The notes beneath the pieces are model-generated. The model saw nothing but the letters and a program-made list of their open reading frames with translations. It was not told where the DNA came from and searched no databases. This document shows, one piece after another, positions 54,177 through 62,093 of a DNA stretch of 64,000 bases. The position numbers and the translations under genes are program-made. The stretch spans positions 19,096-83,095 of the forward strand of contig BQJA01000004.1 of the NCBI GenBank assembly GCA_021604405.1. Reading direction: 5' to 3'. The stretch comes from Nitrosomonas sp. (lineage in GTDB: Bacteria > Pseudomonadota > Gammaproteobacteria > Burkholderiales > Nitrosomonadaceae). Within the stretch, counting starts at the first letter, position 1; each line of letters opens with the position of its first letter.

Positions 54177-55346
54177 ATGCGATACGTCTTTATAGTCATA
54201 CCGGCTGTTTTTTGTGGCTTTATTGCAGGGTGGTATTTATTTAGTGATGGCGCGCCGGCTGCCAGTCAGAATGCTGCCTTGGGTGATGTTGCAGATACTG
54301 TCGACGAAGGAGGTTATCCAACGGTAACGATTGCATCTTCGGTTTCACACAATTTAGGTATACGCCATGCCGCAGCAGAAAAAAGGGATTTGCACCGAAA
54401 TATCGAGACCATTGGAAAAATTACGCGGGTAGATCCAATGGCACGACGAACTGTCACACCGCCCATAGATGGCGCGCTCGCTTATATCGCTGATAAGCAT
54501 GATGGTGATTTTCTTGAACGCGGTGAATTGTTATTCACTGTCGTTTCGGATGAACTGTTTGATTTGCAGAAAGCGTATCAAAATGCTGTTTTATCCGGTG
54601 ATCCGTCAACTGCCGGCGGAATGATTCCGGATATGCGGCAAATGGGTTTATCGCCGGACCAGATTACTGCGTTACAAAACGGTGCGGTACCTGAGTTTCC
54701 AGTAGAAGTTTATGCCGCTGAAGACAGTTATATTTTTTCACGCCGAGGGTTTGTCGGAGAATCCGTCCATACCGGTTTTACAGTATTCAGTGTGGGTGGT
54801 CATTACAGTGTGATTGAGGTGACGGCTGAAGTTTTTGAACGCCAATGGTCATGGGTGGAAACCGGTCAAACCGCATCGATGACCGTGCGTGGTTTACCGG
54901 GCGCTGTTTTTGCAGGCACCGTTGCCCGTGTACAGCCTCCGGTGGGATTTACGACACGCTCACTTGAAGTCGTCCTGAAATTTAACACGGACGACCCCGG
55001 GCTTTCACAAAGCATGTTTGCCCATGTCAGTATTTCAGGCCGACCAAAGGAAAACGTGCTGGTCGTGCCATCTGGGGCAGTTATTCGTACTGGCAGTGAA
55101 CAACGCGTTGTTCGCAAGCATGACGATGGCAGTTACCAGCCCGTGGTCGTCGTCGCGGGAGAAGAATCAGGCGGCATGGTTGAAATACAATCCGGCCTGC
55201 AAGCGCATGACACGGTCGTGACATCAGGCCAGTTCCTCATTGATTCCGAAAGTAATTTGTTGGCGGATTTCTCCCGTATGTCAACGAATGATGCCGCACA
55301 ATCAACGTCAATCGATCCCCCTCACCACCACCACCACCACCATTAA
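54177..55346 (+). CDS. CusB-like RND adaptor with C-terminal seven-histidine tail
   Basis: A 389-residue periplasmic adaptor from ATG 54177; an upstream in-frame ATG (54075) adds 34 residues but has no ribosome site. One N-terminal anchor (about 4-22) is followed by the barrel/lipoyl region (RNIETIGKITRVDPMARRTVTPPIDG near 75-100), a short hairpin, and DSYIFSRRGFVGESVHTG near 183. The domain order fits heavy-metal-type CusB adaptors. The last seven residues are all histidine (PPHHHHHHH then stop), a native metal-binding tail. CusB normally passes Cu(I) or Ag(I) to CusA using methionines near its N-terminus; the visible N-terminus here has few, so the His tail may take part in metal capture. 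Confidence 0.88.
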   Translation: MRYVFIVIPAVFCGFIAGWYLFSDGAPAASQNAALGDVADTVDEGGYPTVTIASSVSHNLGIRHAAAEKRDLHRNIETIGKITRVDPMARRTVTPPIDGALAYIADKHDGDFLERGELLFTVVSDELFDLQKAYQNAVLSGDPSTAGGMIPDMRQMGLSPDQITALQNGAVPEFPVEVYAAEDSYIFSRRGFVGESVHTGFTVFSVGGHYSVIEVTAEVFERQWSWVETGQTASMTVRGLPGAVFAGTVARVQPPVGFTTRSLEVVLKFNTDDPGLSQSMFAHVSISGRPKENVLVVPSGAVIRTGSEQRVVRKHDDGSYQPVVVVAGEESGGMVEIQSGLQAHDTVVTSGQFLIDSESNLLADFSRMSTNDAAQSTSIDPPHHHHHHH

Positions 55347-55401
55347 TAATCATAATGCCGCGAATTAATGACCCAACCATAAGCGGGTGGAAGACAGCGC
55401 A

Positions 55402-58400
55402 ATGATTGCAAGCCTGATCCGGTGGTCAATTGATAATCGGCTGTTGATAGTGTTAATAGCGGCGCTATTGGGTGTCTGGGGCATTTGGTCGGTTAAGACC
55501 ATGCCGGTTGATGCAATACCTGATCTCTCGGATGTACAGGTGATTATTAAAACCGGTTATCCGGGTCAATCCCCGCAGGTTGTCGAAGATCAAATCACTT
55601 ATCCCATTTCGACTGCCATGCTCGCCGTACCCGGCGCAGTGACCGTACGGGGATATTCCTATTATGGCGACTCATATGTTTACGTCATTTTCTCCGATAA
55701 TACGGATATTTATTGGGCGCGTTCGCGCGTACTGGAATACCTCAACCAGGTGAATGATCAATTGCCCGGCGGCGTCACACCAAAACTTGGCCCGGATGCA
55801 ACCGGAGTTGGCTGGGTGTATCAGTATGCCTTACTGGATCGCACGGGTCAGCATGATTTATCCGAGTTGCGCACCCTGCAAGACTGGTTTCTGAAATACG
55901 AATTACAAGCGCTGCCGGGTGTGTCTGAAGTGGCGACAATAGGCGGTATGATTAAGCAATATCAGGTTGTCATTGATCCCGATAAGTTGCGTGGTTATTA
56001 CCTGACATTGGGTAACGTCAAACAAGCCATTGAAGAATCCAACCGGGAAATCGGCGGATCAGTGCTTGAGCTCTCTGAAGCCGAGTATATGGTGCGTTTT
56101 AAAGGTTATTTGAATGGTGTGGAAGATATTGCCCAAACGCGCGTGCCGACGATTCAGCGTCGGCTTTCTATTTCCTCCGTATTGCTTGACGATGTGGTGC
56201 AAACAATTCAGCTGGGCCCGGCCATACGGCGGGGTGTCGCGGATTTGAACGGGGAAGGGGAAGTGGTGGGCGGCGTCGTCGTCATGCGCGCGGGCGAGAA
56301 TGCGTTGGCAACCATTGATGCGGTGAAACAAAAGCTGCAGGCATTACGTGCCAGTCTTCCTGCGGGGGTAGAACTGATAGAAACCTATGACCGTTCTACA
56401 CTCATTAGCAGCGCAGTGGATACACTGACCGACCGTTTACTGAAAGAATTTGTTGTTATTATTCTGGTTTGTGGGTTATTTCTACTGCATTTCCGTTCAT
56501 CGCTGGTTATTTTAATCAGTCTGCCAGTGGGTATATTGGTTGCCTTTATTATCATGCGTACGCAGGGAATCAATGCCAATATTATGTCGCTGGGCGGCGT
56601 GGCCATTGCGATCGGGGCGATGGTGGATGCCACCATTGTCATGATAGAGAATGTGCACAAGCATTTGCAGCGTGCAGAAATGAGTGAAAAGAATCGTATT
56701 CAGGCTATTCAGGACGCCACTGCAGAAGTGGGCGCGCCACTATTTTTTTCACTGATTATTATTACCCTGAGTTTCCTGCCGGTTTTTGCTTTAGCGGCAC
56801 AGGAGGCGCGTTTGTTTGCGCCGCTGGCCTATACCAAAACCTACGCCATGGCAGCCGCTGCAGGTCTATCCATTACCCTGGTTCCTGCCTTAATGGTTTA
56901 TCTCATACGTGGAAAAATTCGCCGTGAAGAAGATAATCCACTCAATCGGCAATTAATTGCGTTTTATTATCCGTTGGTCAGTAAAGCATTAAGCAAGCCA
57001 CTGATCATTATCATCATCGCGGGCCTGTTAATCGTTTCACTCGCTTGGCCTTTATCACAGCTTGGCAAGGAGTTTATGCCGGATATGAATGAAGGTGATC
57101 TGTTGTATATGCCCACAACCTTGCCCGGTATTTCTATCGGTAAAGCTCGCCAGCTCTTACAGCAGACCAACCGGTTAATCAAAACAGTACCTGAGGTTGA
57201 GCAGGTTTTCGGTAAAGTAGGGCGGGCTGAAACAGCAACTGACCCGGCGCCATTAACGATGATTGAGAGCGTCATAAAACTCAAACCCAGTGCACAGTGG
57301 CGAACGGGTATGACGATAGGAAAAATAACGCAGGAACTGGATCAGCGTGTACAGGTGCCAGGCCTGCGCAATTCGTGGTTGATGCCGATTCGTACGCGAA
57401 TTGATATGCAGGCAACCGGCATAAATACGCCGATTGGCTTGAAAATAGCCGGTCCTGATCTTGCAGGTATCGAGGCGTTGGGTGCACAGGTTGAGTCCAT
57501 ATTGCGGACGATACCGGCAACCAGCACAGTTTTGTCAGATCGCACTACCGGTGCACGATATATTGACGTTGATATTGACCGCCGCGCGGCGACCCATTTT
57601 GGCATCAGTATTGCCGAAATTGAAGAATCAGCAAATATTGCAATCGGTGGTCTGGATATTACGTATACCGTTGAAGACCGTGCGCGTTATCCAGTCAATT
57701 TACGTTATCCACAAGAATGGCGGGATTCACTTGCCAAACTCAAAGCGCTTCCGCTGGTAATTAATGAAGACGTGCAAGTGCAGCTGCAGGATTTGGCTGA
57801 GATTGCGGTTGTAGACGGCCCGCCGGTGATTAAAAGTGAAAATGCGCGCATGAATGGCTGGGTGTATGTCACCATTATGAATCAGGATATCAGTGCCTAT
57901 GTGGCGCATGCCAGGCAGGTATTACAGGAACAACTGCAATTACCGGCAGGCTATACCGTTGATTGGACAGGGCAATACCAGTTTCTTGAGCGTGCGGCGG
58001 AACGGTTGAGCCTCATTGTGCCTGTTACGCTGTTGATAATATTTATCCTGCTGTATTTTGCCTTTCAGAGTATGGTGGAAACTTTGCTTGTGCTGCTTAC
58101 CTTACCATTTGCATTAGCCGGCAGTTTCTGGTTGTTATGGCTACTGGATTATCAGCTTTCCGTCGCTGTTGCTGTCGGCCTTATTGCTTTGGCCGGTGTA
58201 GCGGCTGAGTTTGGCGTGGTGATGATTGTCTATCTGCGTGAGGCGGTTATGCGCCGTAGGCCAAAGACACATACGGCACTTATCGCAGCAGTCGTGGAAG
58301 GGGCTGCGTTAAGAGTACGTCCTAAAGCCATGACCGTTGCCGTTATTGTTGTGGGTTTGCTACCAATCATGATTGGCGGCGGCAGTGGTTCAGAAATCAT

Positions 58401-58527
58401 GCAACGCATTGCGGCACCAATTATTGGCGGCATGATTACCGCACCCATGATATCCATGTTTTTAATCCCGGTTTTATATTACTTATGGCAAAGAAGAAAA
58501 CTTACACAACAGGAGGGCACATATTGA
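55402..58527 (+). CDS. cusA: CusA-type Cu(I)/Ag(I) RND efflux pump
   Basis: A 1041-residue heavy-metal RND pump from ATG 55402; a GTG at 55387 is possible but the ATG gives the family N-terminus MIASLIRWSIDNRLLIVL. Near residues 565-670 the three methionines that bind Cu(I)/Ag(I) in CusA are all kept: LLYMPTT, PLTMIES and RIDMQAT. TM4 has IGAMVDATIVMIENVHKH with the proton-relay Asp. It exports monovalent copper or silver from the periplasm. No CusC outer-membrane factor or CusF chaperone is encoded here; an outer-membrane channel must come from elsewhere. Its stop shares one base with the DsbA-like start (TGATG). Confidence 0.93.
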   Translation: MIASLIRWSIDNRLLIVLIAALLGVWGIWSVKTMPVDAIPDLSDVQVIIKTGYPGQSPQVVEDQITYPISTAMLAVPGAVTVRGYSYYGDSYVYVIFSDNTDIYWARSRVLEYLNQVNDQLPGGVTPKLGPDATGVGWVYQYALLDRTGQHDLSELRTLQDWFLKYELQALPGVSEVATIGGMIKQYQVVIDPDKLRGYYLTLGNVKQAIEESNREIGGSVLELSEAEYMVRFKGYLNGVEDIAQTRVPTIQRRLSISSVLLDDVVQTIQLGPAIRRGVADLNGEGEVVGGVVVMRAGENALATIDAVKQKLQALRASLPAGVELIETYDRSTLISSAVDTLTDRLLKEFVVIILVCGLFLLHFRSSLVILISLPVGILVAFIIMRTQGINANIMSLGGVAIAIGAMVDATIVMIENVHKHLQRAEMSEKNRIQAIQDATAEVGAPLFFSLIIITLSFLPVFALAAQEARLFAPLAYTKTYAMAAAAGLSITLVPALMVYLIRGKIRREEDNPLNRQLIAFYYPLVSKALSKPLIIIIIAGLLIVSLAWPLSQLGKEFMPDMNEGDLLYMPTTLPGISIGKARQLLQQTNRLIKTVPEVEQVFGKVGRAETATDPAPLTMIESVIKLKPSAQWRTGMTIGKITQELDQRVQVPGLRNSWLMPIRTRIDMQATGINTPIGLKIAGPDLAGIEALGAQVESILRTIPATSTVLSDRTTGARYIDVDIDRRAATHFGISIAEIEESANIAIGGLDITYTVEDRARYPVNLRYPQEWRDSLAKLKALPLVINEDVQVQLQDLAEIAVVDGPPVIKSENARMNGWVYVTIMNQDISAYVAHARQVLQEQLQLPAGYTVDWTGQYQFLERAAERLSLIVPVTLLIIFILLYFAFQSMVETLLVLLTLPFALAGSFWLLWLLDYQLSVAVAVGLIALAGVAAEFGVVMIVYLREAVMRRRPKTHTALIAAVVEGAALRVRPKAMTVAVIVVGLLPIMIGGGSGSEIMQRIAAPIIGGMITAPMISMFLIPVLYYLWQRRKLTQQEGTY

Positions 58528-59198
58528 TGCATAAAAATTTTTCGACGATTTGCCTGGTGGCGCTGCTGAGTTGGAGTACCTTTTTGCTGGCTGAATCCGA
58601 TGCAGAGCAATCCGAAAATGCCTTTGCTGAGGGACTGGAGTACCAATTGATTAATCCGCCGGTTCCTACGCAAAACGATGATGGGCGCATCGAGGTTGTT
58701 GAGTTATTTTTATATGCCTGTCCGCATTGCAATGTGTTGGCGCCTAATTTAAAGGCGTGGGCAGAAGACAAGTCGGAATATGTACTGTTGAGGCGCGTAC
58801 CGGCCATCGTCGGCGCGCCCTGGGCGGATCAGGCAAGAGTATTTTATACCGCCGAGAAACTGGGTATTCTGGAAAAGTCTCACGCGGCATTATTCAAATC
58901 TATCCATGAAGAGGGCGATCAGTATGCGGATGACCGTTCGATTATGGAATTTTTTGTCAAACAGGGTGTCAAAGAGGAAGATTTTTTCTGGGCATTTCGT
59001 TCGCCTGATGTGGATGAAAAAGTGAGCCAGGCACGAATTTTGACTGTCAAATATGGCATACGAGGTGTTCCTGCGCTCATTATCAACGGAAAATATCGAA
59101 CGGCACAATACTTTACGGGAACGCAAGAAAGATTGTTGAAAGTATTGGATATGCTGGTTGAAAAAGAACGCGATGCACGCGATGCAGACATAAATTAA
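58527..59198 (+). CDS. DsbA-family thiol:disulfide oxidoreductase
   Basis: A 223-residue exported thioredoxin-fold protein. ATG 58527 is preceded by AGGAGG with a 10-base spacer; the in-frame start at 58485 inside cusA is rejected. Signal peptide about 1-22. Active site CPHC at 65-68 in ELFLYACPHCN is identical to that of DsbA, and the cis-proline loop is RGVPALIING near 182. It introduces disulfide bonds in periplasmic proteins. Its position right after cusA, overlapping by one base, suggests that it serves cysteine-containing members of this cluster, for example the nuclease-fold protein or the cytochrome. Confidence 0.92.
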   Translation: MHKNFSTICLVALLSWSTFLLAESDAEQSENAFAEGLEYQLINPPVPTQNDDGRIEVVELFLYACPHCNVLAPNLKAWAEDKSEYVLLRRVPAIVGAPWADQARVFYTAEKLGILEKSHAALFKSIHEEGDQYADDRSIMEFFVKQGVKEEDFFWAFRSPDVDEKVSQARILTVKYGIRGVPALIINGKYRTAQYFTGTQERLLKVLDMLVEKERDARDADIN

Positions 59199-59209
59199 AC
59201 AACAGAATC

Positions 59210-59671
59210 ATGGATATGATTAGTCATTTCGACGTCAAGCACGTAAGACGCATTGCAATATTGGCCACCGTCATGTGTGCGGCGCCCTCAATGGCTGCAA
59301 CACCGTTTCCCGGAAAACTGCCTGCGACGATTGTCCATATTGAAGCCGCCAATGTTATTTACGTCAATATTGAAACATGGCCCGGATTCCGGCGTGATTT
59401 TCGCGTAACCCTGCCGAATCTTGTGGTGCCGGGGCAAGGTGAGGATGTCATGGCGTGTGAATTGGCGTTGGCACAACAGGCCTATGACTTTACGGTTAAT
59501 TTTCTCAGTGACGTGACGACGGTTCATGTTAAAGATATGCGGATGGAAAGCAGTTCAAGCGAAGACGCGGTTTCATCAATTTATACCGATCACGGGACAT
59601 TGGATAATGCGTTAAGACGTGAGCGTCTGGCCCGGCCAGCCGATATCGCTGCCGGTGAGCCGTGGTGCTGA
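59210..59671 (+). CDS. Exported staphylococcal-nuclease-fold protein, probably non-catalytic
   Basis: A 153-residue protein with a signal peptide (about 1-30, ending SMAA). The mature part follows the SNase/thermonuclease layout: ATIVHIEAANVIYVNIETWPGFRRDFRVTLPNLVVPG, then CELALAQQAYDFTVNFLSD, DNALRRERLARP, and the C-terminal PWC that many thermonuclease-like proteins share. The usual catalytic Asp/Arg/Glu pattern (DGDT, then RLxGIDxPE) is not there: the first motif is EAANV and the second is LPNLVVPG. It probably binds a ligand without cleaving nucleic acid. It starts 11 bp after the DsbA-like gene and ends 14 bp before the cytochrome gene, so it belongs to the same transcript. Confidence 0.72.
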   Translation: MDMISHFDVKHVRRIAILATVMCAAPSMAATPFPGKLPATIVHIEAANVIYVNIETWPGFRRDFRVTLPNLVVPGQGEDVMACELALAQQAYDFTVNFLSDVTTVHVKDMRMESSSSEDAVSSIYTDHGTLDNALRRERLARPADIAAGEPWC

Positions 59672-59685
59672 GGGGTGCTTGCGAA

Positions 59686-60090
59686 ATGAAAAGGAGCGGG
59701 CGCGTTATTTCAGACTGTCTGATTGTGGGTGGCTGGTTGATGATTGCATCGGGCAGTCATGCTGCAGATTCAGAAGGGACCATTGGTTACGCGCAGGAAC
59801 GTTACCGACCAGCGCCCGTTTATAACGGGCCGGTACGGACAGGCAAACAAGTTTATGACTATGCATGTAAGACCTGCCATGACCGGACGACCCAGGGCGC
59901 GCCATTACCGGACGATGATATCGAATGGGGGTTGCGTGCCGGCAAAGGCATGGAAGTGCTCATGCAGCATGTCAAGGAAGGGTATAAAGGCCTGATGCCT
60001 GAAAAAGGAGGCTGCCGGAATTGCAGCGACGAAGAGTTACGCGCAGGGATTATGTATCTGTTGGAGTCCAGCGGCGTAGCGTTTAAATAG
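59686..60090 (+). CDS. Cytochrome c5-type c-type cytochrome
   Basis: A 134-residue monoheme cytochrome from ATG 59686, preceded by GAGGGG. The signal peptide ends at about residue 27 (SHAA). The heme site CKTCH is at 61-65, the axial Met is in KGLMPEKGG near 105, and the family pair of extra cysteines occurs in GGCRNCSDEELRAGIMYLL. This is the c5 pattern. It is a periplasmic one-electron carrier and is a plausible electron donor or acceptor for the multicopper oxidase at the head of the cluster. It appears to be the last gene of the run. Confidence 0.9.
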   Translation: MKRSGRVISDCLIVGGWLMIASGSHAADSEGTIGYAQERYRPAPVYNGPVRTGKQVYDYACKTCHDRTTQGAPLPDDDIEWGLRAGKGMEVLMQHVKEGYKGLMPEKGGCRNCSDEELRAGIMYLLESSGVAFK

Positions 60091-60541
60091 CAGGCAATGC
60101 GATGCGGTCATGGCGATCGTCGCCTGCAGAAAAACACGGGACATTCTGCCAAAAAAACACGATTTTTCTAATATAATATACTTAATATCAAGTCTATATA
60201 GTAACCTCATCATATACTTCGTAAAAAAAGTGAGGAAACTCCGCGTTTCCAGAACATACTTTTTCTTTCTGCTTGTCTGCATTTGACGACGGCTCGAATC
60301 TCTAGTACATTCTCTCCAAAATAATAATCCTGATTGTCAATATTTTGATCTTGCGATGTTATCATTTACGCAGGCGATCTTATTGATAAATGTTCTTGTT
60401 TATACATTTTTTATATTTTATGGGGATGCGCAGAGACCATGGAACTCTTATTGTATGCTTGTTGCCCTTGTGTGCCTTATTAGTCACAAAGCGGTGAAGT
60501 TTCTAAGAAAGTGTATGACTCATTTATCTTAAAGAGAAAAT
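60091..60541. other. Gene-poor interval, 451 bp
   Basis: AT-rich, no gene recognised. GCAGGC at 60090-60095 pairs with GCCTGC at 60122-60127 just after the cytochrome gene and may form a weak terminator. GGAAAC/GTTTCC at 60234-60250 forms a small hairpin. The remainder probably holds the promoter of the response-regulator gene, whose ribosome site AAAGAGAAA lies before 60542. Confidence 0.4.
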
Positions 60542-61357
60542 ATGAATATAGTTAGAATATTACTTTTGGATGATGACGACAGCAATGTAAATTCAATAAC
60601 TAAATATTTTCAGCCGCTGGGTGCTGAAGTGGTTTTTACATCGAGTATTGATGAAGCCATTGTTCATTTAAAAAATACCCAACCCAGTCTTTTTTTAGTT
60701 TCTCTCAGCCTGGCGCATAACAATAATTGGTTTTTTCTCGATAAAGCAAAAAAAAGCCTGGCGCCAATTATTGGTTTGGTTGAGAAAAATCAATCTTCCT
60801 GGATGATGCAAGGGTGGACTCATGGCATCAATGCCTATTTGGTAAAGCCGTTGGATTACATGCACTTGAAAACATACCTGCCTTCAGCGCTCGCCCAGGT
60901 ATGGGCGATTAAAAAAAGGGTGAATACAACGGATGAACGGCGGTGTCTCGTCGACAGAAGAATCGTCGGGATGGGTCGACGGTGGTATGACCGTTTGAAT
61001 CAGATTAATAATGCAGAAAGTGACGAAAAAGGACCGACAAATTTCGGTCCTTTTACAATCTGCAGCGATAAGAAACTTGTTACCCGGAATGGGGAGGTTG
61101 TTAAGCTGACGCCAACGGAGTTCAAATTGTTGATGTTGTTGTTTCGAAACAGGGATCAGGTAGTTTCGATGGAAACGATTATTTCGCATATCTGGAATTC
61201 AAGCAACCGCGCCTCGGAAGAAGACGTGAAACAGTATATTTATATGCTCAGAAAAAAAATTGAAAAAACGCCTTCGAAGCCGTCTCTAATTCTTAATCAT
61301 AAAGGATTTGGTTATATGTTCTCCAGTGCGGTAATGGATTCAAGTGCTGCATCTTGA
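60542..61357 (+). CDS. OmpR-type response regulator with atypical receiver domain
   Basis: A 271-residue protein with an N-terminal receiver-like domain (about 4-118) and a C-terminal winged helix (about 172-264: VVKLTPTEFKLLMLLF, then RASEEDVKQYIYMLRKKIE and HKGFGYMF). The acidic cluster DDDD at 10-13 and the conserved lysine in YLVKPLD near 102 are kept. The phospho-acceptor position is Ser54 (LFLVSLSL), with no Asp nearby, so normal phosphorelay is unlikely. Between the domains is a basic linker (RRCLVDRRIVGMGRRWYDR). No histidine kinase is adjacent. It probably binds DNA under some other form of control. Targets are unknown; both flanking gene groups are candidates. Confidence 0.88.
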   Translation: MNIVRILLLDDDDSNVNSITKYFQPLGAEVVFTSSIDEAIVHLKNTQPSLFLVSLSLAHNNNWFFLDKAKKSLAPIIGLVEKNQSSWMMQGWTHGINAYLVKPLDYMHLKTYLPSALAQVWAIKKRVNTTDERRCLVDRRIVGMGRRWYDRLNQINNAESDEKGPTNFGPFTICSDKKLVTRNGEVVKLTPTEFKLLMLLFRNRDQVVSMETIISHIWNSSNRASEEDVKQYIYMLRKKIEKTPSKPSLILNHKGFGYMFSSAVMDSSAAS

Positions 61358-61468
61358 TTCAGAGCCGAGCCAGCCATTTCATGTTTCTGAATTTCGAGTA
61401 CTTAGTGCTGCTGGAATTATGATTTCTGGTACTGTGCAGTTGAACTTCAACCTGACGAAGAAGATGTA

Positions 61469-62011
61469 TTAAGGGGATGGAATTAGATCTAATAAATGGA
61501 ACGCGTCTATCGTCGCAGAACCGATTCTTCCATTTGCTGTAAAATCACCTATCTCGCTTTCACCGGTCTCTGCTGTCTGGCTGCTTGTGCTTGACAGCGG
61601 ATCTGAAAGCACCCAATGATTTATTTCCACAAAACCACCCCCATTTAATAAAATTATCAGTGGATTAAGCGATAGCAATATTAGTTCGTCTACACTTCCG
61701 TCCGGTTGCATTATGTTGGCTGATCGATTGTTTTCACCAACAGATATGATTTGTGATGATATATCACCAGAAGAATTACAAGTCGGGGGATTGGTGTCAT
61801 TGGTACAGATAGTAACATTTTGCATTATGGTGGCGCCATCAACAGTCATCGTTCCCTGTACAGTGATATCTCCTCGAAGACTATCAATGGAAGGTTCACC
61901 ATTAGCAAAAATAACAATACTTCTTTGAAAAGTGTATGTTTCTGACCAGGCGATATTCTGAAAGCAAAGTATCAGCAGCATTACAACAAAAGTATATATA
62001 GCGCTTCTCAT
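61469..62011 (-). CDS. Small exported protein of unknown function
   Basis: A 180-residue protein with a clear signal peptide (about 1-23, ending AWS) and an AGGAG ribosome site. The mature part is rich in Ser, Thr, Asn, Asp and Gly, and reads as short beta strands: GDITVQGTMTVDGATIMQNVTICTND near 44-69, LILLSLNPLIILLNGGGFVEINHWVL near 110-135. Two cysteines (CTNDTNPPTC) could form a disulfide. I do not recognise the family. It lies 82 bp downstream of the outer-membrane barrel gene on the same strand, so it may be a cargo or accessory protein of that putative secretion system. Confidence 0.65.
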   Translation of the reverse strand: MRSAIYTFVVMLLILCFQNIAWSETYTFQRSIVIFANGEPSIDSLRGDITVQGTMTVDGATIMQNVTICTNDTNPPTCNSSGDISSQIISVGENNRSANIMQPDGSVDELILLSLNPLIILLNGGGFVEINHWVLSDPLSSTSSQTAETGESEIGDFTANGRIGSATIDAFHLLDLIPSP

Positions 62012-62093
62012 TTCACATCATCTCCTATGTAATGAAAGTGGTTGGAATAATATTTCGTTTATAATCCAAATCAATAAAATATCTGATACAAGA

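Noticed and set aside
55320-55346. Heptahistidine tail as a cloning artefact
   Set aside because: It is followed by ordinary intergenic sequence and the next operon gene without vector-like DNA, and other His-rich proteins occur in the same region.
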